A stretch of DNA of 64,000 bases. Origin: CAVWUA01 sp963758025 (GTDB taxonomy: Bacteria > Planctomycetota > Planctomycetia > Isosphaerales > Isosphaeraceae). How positions within the stretch are numbered: the first letter of the stretch is position 1; every line of letters starts with the position of its first letter. The DNA lies in the NCBI GenBank assembly GCA_963758025.1, contig CAVWUA010000022.1:1-64000 (forward strand), written 5' to 3'. Position numbers and translations under genes: made by a program. Of this stretch, positions 47,669-57,585 are shown one piece after another. The notes beneath the pieces are model-generated. The model had not been told where the DNA came from and did no database searches. It saw only the letters and a program-made list of their open reading frames with translations.

Positions 47669-48391
47669 TTATTTATCGGAGAGGTGGATACACCGTGCCC
47701 ACGGCACTGCCGCTTCGACCACCACGCGGGCCAGGTTGAACCAGCGGGCGCAGCGGTCGAGGATCGCGGAGTCGGCCGTGGCGATGATCTCGGAGGACGC
47801 GGCCAGGAGCGGGTCGGGGTTGGTCGCCAGCTCGATGCGCCAGTCCCAGCCTCGCGCGCTGGCGATCTCGCCGAGGATGCCCCGCAGCCGCCCGCTGTTG
47901 GAGACCGGACTGTCGAGATACCAGAGGCACGGGCCAACCTGGAGCCGTTCCAGGACCTCACCCACGAGCGCAATCGCCGGGCGGGTCTCCTCGACCTTGC
48001 GGTACGTGCCGTGAACGCCCGCCAGGTCCCGGGCGCACTCGTCGCGGCCGATCAGGACGACGGCCCCGCCCAGGGCAGCCTCGATCGTCGTCAGCACGTT
48101 GAAGCCGTCGAGCCAGAGCGGCTGGCCTTGAAGTTGCTCCGCTTCGACGCGATGGGCGTGCCGACGTGCCCGGGCCTCGTCGGCGCAGGAGGACCGCCGC
48201 ACGGCCATGCGCTGGCGCTCGTTCAGCGCGTAGCGGTCGCCGACGAGCTTGAGGGACGACGGATCGGCGTAGGACCGGCTCAGGAGCCACGAGAGATCGC
48301 CGACGGCCTGGCGGAGCGTCCCCCATTGCGATGGGTCGAACAGGTGGCCGTCGCGCGGATCGGGGCCGCGATGGGTCCGCTTATCGGTCAA
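47669..48391 (-). CDS. DUF434 protein
   Basis: An intact 240-residue protein. The N-terminal DUF434 domain shows RQAVGDLSWLLSRSYADPSSLKLVGDRYALNERQRMAVRRSSC. A following metal-enzyme-like domain has LWLDGFNVLTTIEAALGGAVVLIGRD and LWYLDSPVSNSGRLRGILGEIA, with acidic residues on strand ends. This gives the appearance of a PIN/NYN-type RNase or nucleotidase (two Asp clusters, WLDGFN and YLDSPVSNSG), but that is inference. It is divergent from the TPR-like gene that follows. Confidence 0.75.
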   Translation of the reverse strand: MTDKRTHRGPDPRDGHLFDPSQWGTLRQAVGDLSWLLSRSYADPSSLKLVGDRYALNERQRMAVRRSSCADEARARRHAHRVEAEQLQGQPLWLDGFNVLTTIEAALGGAVVLIGRDECARDLAGVHGTYRKVEETRPAIALVGEVLERLQVGPCLWYLDSPVSNSGRLRGILGEIASARGWDWRIELATNPDPLLAASSEIIATADSAILDRCARWFNLARVVVEAAVPWARCIHLSDK

Positions 48392-48542
48392 TGAGGGGCC
48401 TCCGGTGGGTCATTTGCGCGTTGCTCGAGGATCTATTGTAAGGCACAAGCCCTCGCGGCGAACCGCTCATCCGACTACGATGGACGTATCCTCTCAGGCA
48501 GAGACGAGGCGGGATGAGATTTATCATGAAAGGGCGTCGGTC

Positions 48543-49094
48543 ATGAGCGGAGGTCGCGCGGGAGGTGGCAACCGAGGAAAGCGCCGACCCTTCGGACGGG
48601 GGCGAGGAGGGCGGCCTGCCCCTTCGGGTCGCCAGCCTGATGTTCCCCGACGGGCCGGGGGGCTGAACCTGCGGCGGATCGGCGGCGACGACTTCGAGCT
48701 GATCCACCCGCGCTGCGTCGAGGAGATGCGGCCCGACTACGAGGAAGGGCTGGAAATGTGGCGCACCGGTGAACCCGAGGAAGCGCGCGACGCCCTGCGC
48801 TACGCCCTGCAAGGCTGCGGCGACAACCTGTGGGTTCACGTCGCCCTGGGCCGCCTCGCGCTGGAGTACGACAAGGACCCGAACCTGGCACGCGGCCACT
48901 TCGGCTACGCCTTCGAGCTGGCGATGAAGGCTATCCCGCCTGACTTCCGCGGCCGCCTGCCCCGGCAACGCCCGGCCAACCTCCCTTTGTACGACGCCCT
49001 CGATGGCCTGATCACCTGCCACGAAGCCCTCGGCCAGACCCGGGAGGTCGCCGACCTGCGACGACTCGGCGCCTCCTGGACGGGGCAGACGTGA
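48543..49094 (+). CDS. Small TPR-like helical protein
   Basis: A 183-residue protein; ATG 48543 is preceded by AAAGGG, while in-frame starts further upstream lack similarity. The first 45 residues are Gly/Arg-rich and basic (SGGRAGGGNRGKRRPFGRGRGG), which often means RNA or DNA contact. The rest contains helical repeats (EGLEMWRTGEPEEARDALRYALQGCGDNLWVHVALGRLALEYDKDPNLARGHF) of TPR type. Function unknown. Confidence 0.65.
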   Translation: MSGGRAGGGNRGKRRPFGRGRGGRPAPSGRQPDVPRRAGGLNLRRIGGDDFELIHPRCVEEMRPDYEEGLEMWRTGEPEEARDALRYALQGCGDNLWVHVALGRLALEYDKDPNLARGHFGYAFELAMKAIPPDFRGRLPRQRPANLPLYDALDGLITCHEALGQTREVADLRRLGASWTGQT

Positions 49095-49136
49095 TCCGAC
49101 CATCGAGCCGAGTGTCAGACAAACGTAAGATGACCG

Positions 49137-50138
49137 GTGGAGGCGGACTGTGTGTGCACGGGCGCTCCGTCCATCGAGGCCCTCTTCATGGTCGCTCTTG
49201 AGTTCGGCGCGGCGTTCGGAGTCGCGGCCGCCGGCACGTTCGGGTTTTACCCGGCCTTGCGGTTAGAACGGAGGAAACGGCTAGCCGCGTTGTGTGGACT
49301 GAACGCACTGATCTTGCTATCGCCGTTGCTGGTCGCGCCGGAGCATCGGGCCGTCCGCTGTCTCTCGGCGATCGTCGCCGTGGTGGCCTTCGTCAAGCTG
49401 TACGACCTGCATCGCCATGTGGAATGCCACAAACCGCCCCCGTTCAGGACGTACGTGGCCTTCCTGATCAACGCGTTCTCACACGTTCTGCGCAGGCTCG
49501 ATATCGAGCCTCGACCCTCGTTCCGCACCGATTGTCGCCGGCTGGTCGTCGGCCTGCTCGCCTCCGTGGCGGGGCTGAGGGTGTTGGTGGCCACGTTCCA
49601 GATCGATTGGACCATCCATCCGTTCCTGCTGGAGCACGTCGCCAAGGTGATCGCCCTTTACCTGGCGATGGTCCCGCTCGGCGTGTTCGGGTCGTCGGCG
49701 TGGCGGCTCCTGGGGGGTCGTGGGCTGGAGATCATGGAGAATCCGTTCGCCTCGCGGACTCCGGCCGACTTCTGGCGGCGTTACAACCGGCCCGTGACCC
49801 AATTTCTCTTCGAGGACGTGTTCAAACCCTCCGGCGGCATCCGGGCGCCGGTGCGAGGAACCCTGCTCGTGTTCGTCCTGTCTGGGATCATTCATGAATA
49901 CGTTTTCGACATGGGAGCCAGTCGCGTCCAGGGCTACCAGATGGCCTTCTTCCTGATCCAGGGGTGCGGCGTGGCGGCCAGCCTGTCCGTCCGGCCGCGC
50001 GGGTGGCGGGTCGTTCCCTGGATGATCGGGACGTACGCCTTCATGCTGACGACCTCGGTCCTGTTCTTCGCCAGCGTCGCGGAGGTCCTGCCGTTCTATC
50101 AGTCGGGTGGACTCGTCGCGCGGGTCCGCTCCTGGTAG
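49137..50138 (+). CDS. MBOAT/wax-synthase-like membrane acyltransferase
   Basis: A 333-residue integral membrane protein with seven or more hydrophobic helices. The catalytic-type motifs NPFASRTPADFWRRYNRPVTQFLFEDVFKP and LSGIIHEYVFD (conserved His) are those of the wax synthase / MBOAT group, which transfers acyl chains to an alcohol or sugar acceptor at the membrane. The acceptor is unknown. The GTG start at 49137 is tentative; ATG 49188 (MVALEFGAAFGV) would also give a membrane-first protein and neither has a clear ribosome-binding site. Confidence 0.75.
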   Translation: MEADCVCTGAPSIEALFMVALEFGAAFGVAAAGTFGFYPALRLERRKRLAALCGLNALILLSPLLVAPEHRAVRCLSAIVAVVAFVKLYDLHRHVECHKPPPFRTYVAFLINAFSHVLRRLDIEPRPSFRTDCRRLVVGLLASVAGLRVLVATFQIDWTIHPFLLEHVAKVIALYLAMVPLGVFGSSAWRLLGGRGLEIMENPFASRTPADFWRRYNRPVTQFLFEDVFKPSGGIRAPVRGTLLVFVLSGIIHEYVFDMGASRVQGYQMAFFLIQGCGVAASLSVRPRGWRVVPWMIGTYAFMLTTSVLFFASVAEVLPFYQSGGLVARVRSW

Positions 50139-50189
50139 AATTTCTGTTTTGGGATGATTTGTACGAACGTTTGCCAAGAGGTGAGGGCC

Positions 50190-51065
50190 TTGGAGCGTCT
50201 GGGGACCGTGGCCATTGTCGGAGTCGGCCTGATCGGAGGCTCGGTCGGGCAGGCGCTCCGTGAGCGTAATCAGGCCGAGCGCGTCATCGGCATCGGGCGC
50301 GATTCCGCCCGGCTGGCCGAGGCGCGACGGCTCGGCGCGATCGACGAAGGGACAACCGACCCGGCACGCGGCATGGCCGAGGCCGAGGTCGCCGTCATCT
50401 GCACGCCCGTCACCCGGATCGTCGAGGATGTCCGGGCGGCCGTCGCGGCCGGTCCCGAGGAGCTGCTCGTCACCGACGCCGGCAGTACCAAGCGGGCCAT
50501 CGTCGCGGCCGTCGAAGGCGACCGCCGATCCCGCCAGGCCTTCGTTGGCGCGCATCCGATCGCGGGCTCCGAGCGCAAGGGGTGTGCCCACGCCCGCGGC
50601 AACCTGTTCGACGGCCGAGCCTGCGTGCTCACGCCGACCGATCGCACGCCCCCCGATCGCCTGGAACGGGCGCGGGCGTTCTGGCGGTCGATCGGCTGCC
50701 AGCTCATCGAGCTTTCCCCGGAGGCGCACGACGACGCGCTCGCCCTGACGAGCCACCTGCCGCACGTCGTCGCCGCGGCCCTCGCCGGCGCGGTGCCCGT
50801 CGAGGCCCTCCCCCTGGCCGCCGGCGCCTACCGCGACGGCACCCGCGTCGCCGGCTCCGACGCCGCCCTCTGGGCCGGCATCTTCCTCGCGAACCGTGCT
50901 CCGCTGCTGAACGCCCTCGACACATTCGAGAGCCAGTTGAGCCAATTGAAACGGGCCTTGATCGAACAGGATGAGACCGCGATCCAGGATTGGTGGAACG
51001 CGGCACGGGCGCGACGGCGTCACTATGTCGAACCGAGCGTAATGAATTCGGATGAGGAAACCTGA
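50190..51065 (+). CDS. tyrA: Prephenate/arogenate dehydrogenase
   Basis: An intact 291-residue enzyme. It begins at TTG 50190, five bases after AGAGGTGAG; an upstream in-frame ATG at 50154 has no such site. The N-terminal NAD(P)-binding fold shows VAIVGVGLIGGSVGQALR. Later motifs include TDAGSTKRAIV, AHPIAGSERKG (catalytic histidine) and TSHLPHVVAAAL. It oxidatively decarboxylates prephenate (or arogenate) to the tyrosine precursor. No ACT regulatory domain or chorismate mutase is attached. Confidence 0.92.
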   Translation: MERLGTVAIVGVGLIGGSVGQALRERNQAERVIGIGRDSARLAEARRLGAIDEGTTDPARGMAEAEVAVICTPVTRIVEDVRAAVAAGPEELLVTDAGSTKRAIVAAVEGDRRSRQAFVGAHPIAGSERKGCAHARGNLFDGRACVLTPTDRTPPDRLERARAFWRSIGCQLIELSPEAHDDALALTSHLPHVVAAALAGAVPVEALPLAAGAYRDGTRVAGSDAALWAGIFLANRAPLLNALDTFESQLSQLKRALIEQDETAIQDWWNAARARRRHYVEPSVMNSDEET

Positions 51066-51099
51066 GATTACATTTTTATAGGATAGAACACAAACTTTT

Positions 51100-51128
51100 C
51101 TCGTTCCCACGAAGAGCGTGGAAACGAG
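51100..51128. repeat. Hairpin of a widespread intergenic repeat
   Basis: CTCGTTCCCACG (51100-51111) pairs with CGTGGAAACGAG (51117-51128) across GAAGA, giving 11 of 12 paired positions. A related but weaker version lies at 55,159-55,187. The motif resembles TCGTTCCCACG...CGTGG repeats seen between genes in many bacterial phyla. It precedes purL, so it might also act in the 5' leader. Confidence 0.5.
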
Positions 51129-51176
51129 GGCCCTTCATAAACTTTTTATAAATATCTCATTGGACAAACAGTAAAA

Positions 51177-54042
51177 ATGCTCTGGCATCTCTTGATCCAT
51201 CCAGCCGAGGGACAGATTGACACCGAGGGGCAGCGGATCGCGGCCGAGGCGGCGGAACTGGGCTTGCCCGGCCCCTGGCGCGTCTCGGCGGGCCGGGGCT
51301 TTCTCATCGAGGGAGGCGCTCGACCAGGACGACCTGCGACGCGCGGCCGAGGCCGTGCTGGTCGATCCGGTCGTCGAGACGTTCACCGTCCGCCCTTGCG
51401 GCGAGGCCGGGACCGACGACGGCCGCACGGTCGTTCACGTCCTGCGCAAGCCCGGGGTGACCGACCCCGAGGCCGAGAGCGCGCTGGCGATCCTCCGCGA
51501 CCTGGGCTATGCCGCCGACGGCGTGCGCACTGTCCGCTCGTACCAACTGGAAGGCCCCGAGACCGCCCTGCCCCGCCTCATCAATCGGGTCCTGGCCAAC
51601 GAGGCCGTCGAGCAGGCCGTGACCGGCCGCCTGACGATCGACCATCTCGGCCAGGGGCATCCCTACCAATTCCAGCGCATCGACGTGCCGATGCGTGACA
51701 TGGACGATCAGGCACTCCTGCTCCTGAGCAAGACCGGCCAGCTTGCCCTGAGCCTCGACGAGATGCGGACCATCCAGACCTACTTCCGCGAACAGCAGCG
51801 CGACCCGACCGACTGCGAACTGGAGACGATCGCCCAGACGTGGAGCGAACACTGCTCGCACAAGACCCTGCGCGGGAAGGTCGAGTTCGAGGGAGAGGTC
51901 ATCGACAACCTGCTCAAGCAAACGATCTTCAAGGCCACGCAGGACCTGAAACTCGACTGGCTCGTCAGCATCTTCGAGGACAACGCCGGCGTTGTTCGTT
52001 TCGATGACCAGTACGACGTCTGCTTCAAGGTGGAAACGCATAATCACCCGTCGGCCATCGACCCCTACGGCGGCGCGAACACGGGCCTTGGCGGGGTGAT
52101 CCGCGACCCGCTCGGCACGGGGCTGGGAGCGAAGCCGATCTGCAACACCGACGTCTTCTGCGTCGCCCCGCCCGACACGCCGATCGAGGACCTGCCGCAA
52201 GGCGTCCTGCACCCGAGACGCGTCCTGACCGGGGTTGTCGCGGGGGTTCGCGACTACGGCAACCGCATGGGGATTCCCACGGTCAACGGCGCCCTCGTGA
52301 CCGATCCGCGCTACCTGGCCAACCCCCTGGTCTTCTGCGGCACCGTCGGCGTCATCCCGCGCGGAATGTCGGAAAAACAGGTCGCCCCCGGCGACCGGAT
52401 CATCGCCATCGGCGGTCGCACCGGCCGCGATGGCATCCACGGCGCGACGTTCAGTTCGATCGAACTGACGGGAGAGAGCGAGAACGTCTCCGGCGGCGCC
52501 GTGCAGATCGGCAACGCGATCACCGAGAAAATGGTGCTCGACGTCGTCCTGCAAGCTCGCGACCGCGGCCTCTTCCGCTCGATCACCGACTGCGGCGCCG
52601 GCGGGTTCAGCTCGGCCGTCGGCGAGATGGGGGCGGAACTCGGCGCCGAGGTCGATCTGGAAAACGCCCCTTTAAAATATGAAGGGCTGTCCTACACCGA
52701 GATCTGGATCTCCGAGGCCCAGGAGCGCATGGTCCTGGCCGTCCCGCCGGAGAAGTGGCCGGAATTGCGGGAACTCTGCCAGCGCGAGGCCGTCGAGGCG
52801 ACCGATCTCGGCCAGTTCGTCGATACCGGCCGGCTGACCCTGCGCTACGAGGGGAACGTCGTCGGCGACCTGTCGATGGACTTCCTCCACGAAGGCCGCC
52901 CGAAGGTCGTCCGCCAGGCGCGGTTCACCCCCCTGGGCGAGCAGCCGATCGCCTGGCCCGACCGGAGCGACTACAACGAAGACCTCCGTCGCCTGCTCCA
53001 CGACTGGGACGTAGCCAGCAAGGAATGGATCATCCGTCAATATGATCACGAGGTTCAGGGACGTACCGTGCTCAAGCCGCTTGTCGGCGCGCACGACGAC
53101 GGCCCGGGGGACGCGGCGGTCGTCCAGCCGGTGCGGGGATCGGCGCGCGGGCTGGCCGTCGCCTGCGGGATCAACCCGCGTTACGGCGAGCTCGATCCCT
53201 ACGCGATGGCCGGGTGCGTGATCGACGAGGCCGTGCGCAACTGCGTGGCCGTCGGCGCCGATCCCGACCGCATCGCCATCCTCGATAACTTCTGCTGGGG
53301 CAACCCCGAACGGCCCGAGACGCTCGGCTCCCTGGTCCTCGCCGCGCAAGGGTGCCACGACCTGGCCATCTCGTACGGCACGCCGTTCATCTCGGGCAAG
53401 GACAGCCTCTATAACGAGTACACACATGAAGGGCGGAGCCTCGCCATTCCGCCAACCCTGCTCATCAGCGCCATCGGCCAGGTTCCCGACATTCGCCGTT
53501 GCGTGACGATGGACCTGAAGGAGCCGGGAAATCTCCTGCTGATCGTCGGGCAGACCCGCCTGGAGCTGGGCGGCTCGCTCTGGCTCCAGACGCTCGGCCA
53601 GCGCGGGGGACGTGTGCCGAAGGTCGATCCCGACCTGGGCCGCAACCTGTTCCGCGCCTTGCACCAGGCGATCGGTCAAGGCCTGATCCGAAGTTGCCAC
53701 GACCTGAGCGAAGGCGGGCTGGCCGTCACCCTCGCCGAGATGGCCCTGGCCGGCGGCCTGGGCGCGGAGGTCTCGCTCCGCGACGTTCCGGCCGACGACG
53801 ACGCGGCCCGCGACGCCGCCCTACTCTTTTCGGAAAGCCCGACGCGCTTCCTCCTGGAAGTGCGCCCGGAGCATGCCAACGCGGTCGTCGAACGTTTCGG
53901 CGGCCTGCCGCTCGGACGGCTCGGCACGGTGACCGGCCCCGACAGCCCGCGTCTGGTCGTGCATGGACTTGAGGGCGAGCCGATGATTGACGCCGCGATT
54001 CCCGAATTGAAACGCACCTGGCAACGGCCGCTTCACGCGTAG
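51177..54042 (+). CDS. purL: Phosphoribosylformylglycinamidine synthase PurL with PurS-like N-terminus (one frameshift)
   Basis: About 955 residues. The first 150 residues resemble PurS (LWHLLIHPAEGQIDTEGQRIAAEAAELG and VVETFTVRPCGE, repeated as VVHVLRKPGVTDPEAESAL). The catalytic core follows: TWSEHCSHKTLRGKV (catalytic His), KVETHNHPSAIDPYGGANTGLGGVIRD, TDCGAGGFSSAVGEMG and SGKDSLYNEY. It converts FGAR to FGAM using ammonia from PurQ in purine synthesis. A +1 shift near 51,308 splits the PurS-like part. The start at ATG 51177 lacks a strong ribosome-binding site but gives the expected N-terminus. PurQ is encoded at 55244. Confidence 0.93.
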
Positions 54043-54191
54043 GGGCGATTTCCCGACGCAAATTGGCCTCTCGCTGACTTCTGTCGGAACAGAAATTGGC
54101 GCGGAAACGTTCTTGTCGAAGTGTTCTGTTGACTCTCATATCTCTGGTGATGTCATGCACGGCGCGTCCGTGGTGAAAAAGGATTTTTGAC

Positions 54192-55025
54192 ATGTTGCGA
54201 TTTGTGACTTTTGTGGATGGATCGAATCTTGACGGCGTTTTGAAACACCTGAACCTGCGCGTGGACGATTACGGATCGTTCTACCGGCACGTCTTCGAAC
54301 AGAGCGTTCATTACTGGGGCCGCACCTTCGCCGAAGGCTCCCCCTGGCCGGCGGCGCAGCATTCCCGCATCTACTGGTATGTCGTTGGCAAGATGGATGA
54401 ATGGGACTTGACGGATTCGAAGGCGGAAGGGCGTCTCCGCACTCGATTTGAAATGAACACGCGCCTCCGCGATAGCTATGTCGAGGACCTGATTCGCCGC
54501 GTTCCTGACACCCCACCCGACCGACGCCTGGAAGAGGCGTGGAACCTCTGCTTCAGCGAGACCCGCGACTGGTACGAAGGCAAGCGCCGGGCGCTCGAAC
54601 GGAAGAAACGGTTTTACCACGGCGTGCAGGCCGCCACCGACTTCGTCGAGATCCGCCAGGAAGGCCACTGGAAAGTCGATCTGCTGAACCATAACGTCAA
54701 CGAGAAGGGCCTCGACACGAGCCTGGCCGTGGACATGGTCGCCCTGCAAGACACCTACGACGTGGCCCTCCTGATCTCGGGCGACGCCGATGGCATCCCG
54801 GGAATCAACTACGTCAAGAGCCGGTCCAAGCACGTCGGCGTCGTCGAGTTCCGCCGCGGCGCACCGGCGGATTTTCCGAGCAAGGGGACCTCCTCCCGCC
54901 TGAAAATCGCCGCCGATTTCGTCGTGCAGATCTACGAGGCCGACCTCCTTCGACGTGATCTCGCCTATCGGTCCGAGATGGACCCCGGAGGAATGTCCGG
55001 TTATTCCGGCGACAATAATTACTAA
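54192..55025 (+). CDS. NYN-domain (LabA/DUF88-like) protein
   Basis: An intact 277-residue protein; ATG 54192 follows AAAAAGGA. The NYN/PIN-like core has acidic clusters: FVDGSNLDGVLKH at the N-terminus, GLDTSLAVDMVALQ and DVALLISGDADGIPGINYVKSRSKHVGVVEF. The paired aspartates suggest a metal-dependent RNase fold; LabA homologues act in RNA turnover or regulation. The long helical insert (residues 90-160, with RALERKKRFYHGVQ) is unusual. It sits between purL and purQ, perhaps by chance. Confidence 0.85.
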   Translation: MLRFVTFVDGSNLDGVLKHLNLRVDDYGSFYRHVFEQSVHYWGRTFAEGSPWPAAQHSRIYWYVVGKMDEWDLTDSKAEGRLRTRFEMNTRLRDSYVEDLIRRVPDTPPDRRLEEAWNLCFSETRDWYEGKRRALERKKRFYHGVQAATDFVEIRQEGHWKVDLLNHNVNEKGLDTSLAVDMVALQDTYDVALLISGDADGIPGINYVKSRSKHVGVVEFRRGAPADFPSKGTSSRLKIAADFVVQIYEADLLRRDLAYRSEMDPGGMSGYSGDNNY

Positions 55026-55027
55026 CT

Positions 55028-55127
55028 GCTGCATAGCAAAAGGCACATTCCAGATTCCAGATTCCAGATTCCAGATTCCAGATTCCTTGCCTCCTCGAAG
55101 ATCGGGAATCTGTCCTGCGCCTTTTCT
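55028..55127. repeat. Palindromic dispersed element, copy C, with 7-base tandem repeat
   Basis: The left arm GCATAGCAAAAGGCACATTCC and the right arm GGGAATCTGTCCTGCGCCTTTTC resemble the ends of copies A and B. Inside the left arm, ATTCCAG is repeated five times plus five bases (55047-55086), suggesting slippage of the arm. The element starts 3 bases after the NYN gene and may terminate its transcript. Confidence 0.65.
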
Positions 55128-55243
55128 GATATTCATAATAATATTAATTTTTCCTTTCGTATCCACGTAGAGCGAGCGTGGGAAGCAACTTAAAACAAGT
55201 CATCTTTGAATTGAATGACTCGAACACCTACCGGGCGGACACG

Positions 55244-56011
55244 ATGCCGAAGCCACGAGCGATCATCTTGCGTGCCCCGGGCACGAACTGCGACGAGGAA
55301 ACGGCGGCGGCCTGGGAACGGGCCGGCGCGGAGGTTGAGACCTGGCACGTCGGGCGAGTACTGGATGAACCCGAGGCCCTCGACCGGTTCCAGCTCCTGA
55401 CAATCCCCGGCGGGTTCTCTTACGGCGACGACCTGGGTGCGGGCCGGATTCTGGCCACCCGGCTCGGCGCGCTCGGCGACGCCCTCGCGCGATTCCGCGA
55501 CCGAGGGGGCCTGGTGCTGGGAATCTGCAATGGTTTTCAGGTGCTGGTCAAGTCGGGCCTGTTGCCCGGCGAGGGGTGGACCTCGCCGGTGACGTTGACC
55601 CACAACGACTCGGGCCATTTCGAGTCGCGCTGGGTCCGCCTCATTCCGACGCCCGGCCACTCGCCGTTCCTGGCTGATGCCGAGCCGATCGACCTGCCGG
55701 TCGCCCACGGCGAGGGGAAGTTTCTCACGGCCGAGCCCCGCGCGCTGGCTGATCTCGAAGCGGCCGGTCAGGTCGTCCTGCGTTATGCGGACGATCGGGA
55801 CCAGCCGACACAGGACTATCCGGCCAACCCGAATGGTTCACCCGGCGCCGTGGCCGGAATTTGTGATCCCTCGGGCCGGGTCTTTGGACTGATGCCCCAC
55901 CCGGAACGGTTTATCGACCCCCTGCACCACCCGCGCTGGACCCGCCTCGGCCCGAAGGACGAGGGGGACGGCCTGCGCCTCTTCCGCAACGCGGTCCGCT
56001 CGTTGGCGTGA
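55244..56011 (+). CDS. purQ: Phosphoribosylformylglycinamidine synthase subunit PurQ
   Basis: An intact 255-residue glutamine amidotransferase. Core motifs are ILRAPGTNCDEETAAAWE, LTIPGGFSYGDDLGAGRILA, GLVLGICNGFQVL (catalytic Cys) and FGLMPHPERFIDP (catalytic His/Glu). It releases ammonia from glutamine for PurL. The start at ATG 55244 gives the normal family beginning MPKPRAIIL; an upstream GTG in frame has no similarity. The NYN gene separates it from purL, and about 120 bases of repeat DNA lie before it. Confidence 0.93.
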   Translation: MPKPRAIILRAPGTNCDEETAAAWERAGAEVETWHVGRVLDEPEALDRFQLLTIPGGFSYGDDLGAGRILATRLGALGDALARFRDRGGLVLGICNGFQVLVKSGLLPGEGWTSPVTLTHNDSGHFESRWVRLIPTPGHSPFLADAEPIDLPVAHGEGKFLTAEPRALADLEAAGQVVLRYADDRDQPTQDYPANPNGSPGAVAGICDPSGRVFGLMPHPERFIDPLHHPRWTRLGPKDEGDGLRLFRNAVRSLA

Positions 56012-56050
56012 GTCGCGGGACGTGGTAGGCTGGACGCTGGAGGTGTCATC

Positions 56051-56823
56051 ATGCCAAGCCCCTTCCCCGGTATGGACCCATACCTGGAAGATCCGGCGTT
56101 CTGGCCGGATTTCCATCATACGTTTATCAACTATTGGCGAGAGGCGCTGATCGACCGTCTGCCAGACCACTACGAGGCCCGGATTGCGGAACGGGTGGTT
56201 CTGGAAACTCTTGATGAGGAAGAAATCCGCCGGGTCGAGCCGGACGTGGCGATTCTTCAGAGCGGCACCGGAACGCCTCGTCAAGAGAATCAGGGGGGTG
56301 TTGCCACACTTGAGCCGATCACGATCCCGTTACTGCACGCGGTCGAGACACGGCAGGGTTCATCGAGATCCGCCGACGGCCCGAACGCTCTCTCGTCACC
56401 GTGCTCGAATTGCTTTCGCCTTCGAACAAAACGGGCAAGGATCAGGGGGCCTATCTCTCCAAACGTGGTCATCTGCTCGAACAGGATGTCCATCTCGTCG
56501 AGTTGGACCTCTTGCGCAGCGGACGACGGTTTGAGCTGCGAATGCCCTTACCAACCGGCGATTATTACTGCTTTATCTCCCGATCCGACCGTCGGCCGTA
56601 TTGCGACGTGTATGCCTGGTCGATTCGTGACCCGTTGCCCACATTGCCGATCCCATTGCGGACGCCCGATTCCGGTATCGGGATCGACTACGGCGCCGTC
56701 TTCGCCACGACATTCGAGCGCGGGCGGTATGCTCGTTCGTTGGATTATGGGAATGCGCCGGTCGGGCCGCTCCGGGAAGAGGACCGAAGCTGGGTGCGGG
56801 AGCAGGTCCCGGACGGCCGTTGA
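56051..56823 (+). CDS. DUF4058 protein (one frameshift)
   Basis: About 257 residues. The family start MPSPFPGMDPYLEDPAFWPDFHHTFI is present, followed by YEARIAERVVLE, VEPDVAIL and, after a -1 slip near 56,358, FIEIRRRPERSLVTVLELLSPSNKTG and YLSKRGHLLEQDVHLVELDLLRSGRR. The motif ELLSPSNK with its acidic residues is reminiscent of the restriction-endonuclease fold, though the family function is unknown. It begins 39 bases after purQ. Numerous copies of DUF4058 are normal in planctomycetes and cyanobacteria. Confidence 0.88.
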
Positions 56824-56848
56824 TCTGATCTCTCTCGCATCAGAAAAA

Positions 56849-56883
56849 CGCCACGACGCCGCGAAAAGGGCGGCGTCGTGGCG
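56849..56883. terminator. Strong bidirectional hairpin
   Basis: Perfect 14-base inverted repeat (CGCCACGACGCCGC at 56849-56862, its complement at 56870-56883) with a 7-base GAAAAGG loop. An AAAAA run precedes it, so on the minus strand it ends in TTTTT and works as an intrinsic terminator for spoVG. It also follows the DUF4058 gene on the other strand. Confidence 0.8.
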
Positions 56884-56917
56884 GGGCTGATCAAGCCAAG
56901 ATCGGTGACGGGACGGA

Positions 56918-57555
56918 TCAAAGTCCGGCGCCGAAACCGTTCTCGCGGTCGGAGCCGATCCCTTCGGCCGGGTCCTTGCGCGGGGAGACGTGAGGGCCCC
57001 GCAGGACCGAGCCGCGGTTGTGCTGGGTGTGGCCGCGGAGCGGACCGCCGCGCCGCAGCGGGGGCTCGCTGGCCGAGGCATGCGCCGCGCGGGCATCGGC
57101 GTCTCGTACGGGTTGACCTCGAACTCTTCCCCGCCGTCGATATCGTCGTAGCGCGAGACGTAGCCCGGCAGCTTCGACCGCTCCAGCTCGTCGGCGTAAG
57201 AGGCCAGCACCGCGGCCTGGATCTTCTCGCGGCACGCGGAGTTGATCGGGTGGGCGATGTCGGCGTGCAGCTTGGCGCGGCCGTCGGCGTCGCGGAGCGC
57301 GCGGTTCTCGTCCAGGCGGCCGCCGCACTGGTTGCAGAAGCGGCTGCGCAGGTGGTTCTTGGTGCCGCAGTGGTTGCAGCGGTCGGTCAGCTTCCGCGAC
57401 GGCATGGCCACGAAGAAGCCCTTGGCCCCCTCGATGATCTTCAGGTCACGGATGACGAACATGTCGTCGAACGTGATGCTGCAGAAGGCTTGCAGCCGCT
57501 CGTTGCTGCCCGAGTTGTCTTCCATGAGCTTGATGCGAACTTCGGTGATCTCCAC
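56918..57555 (-). CDS. spoVG: SpoVG-family protein with zinc ribbon and extension (one frameshift)
   Basis: About 212 residues. The first 80 residues are SpoVG: MEITEVRIKLMEDN, LQAFCSITFDDMFVIRDLKIIEG and GFFVAMPSRKLTDRC. A zinc ribbon follows (CNHCGTKNHLRSRFCNQCG), then AHPINSACREKIQAAVLASYADEL (a part of the canonical SpoVG fold) and a low-complexity C-terminus. A -1 slip near 57,105 moves the end into HTQHNRGSVLRGPHVSPRKDP. SpoVG is a site-specific DNA- and RNA-binding regulator. It follows ispE by 30 bases on the same strand, a neighbour pairing also seen in Bacillus. Confidence 0.9.
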
Positions 57556-57585
57556 GGCCGGTACTCCTTTACGCGGGGTGATGTC

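Noticed and set aside
55047..55086. A possible CRISPR-like array
   Set aside because: The unit is only 7 bases with no spacers and lies inside a palindromic element. No cas genes occur in the window.
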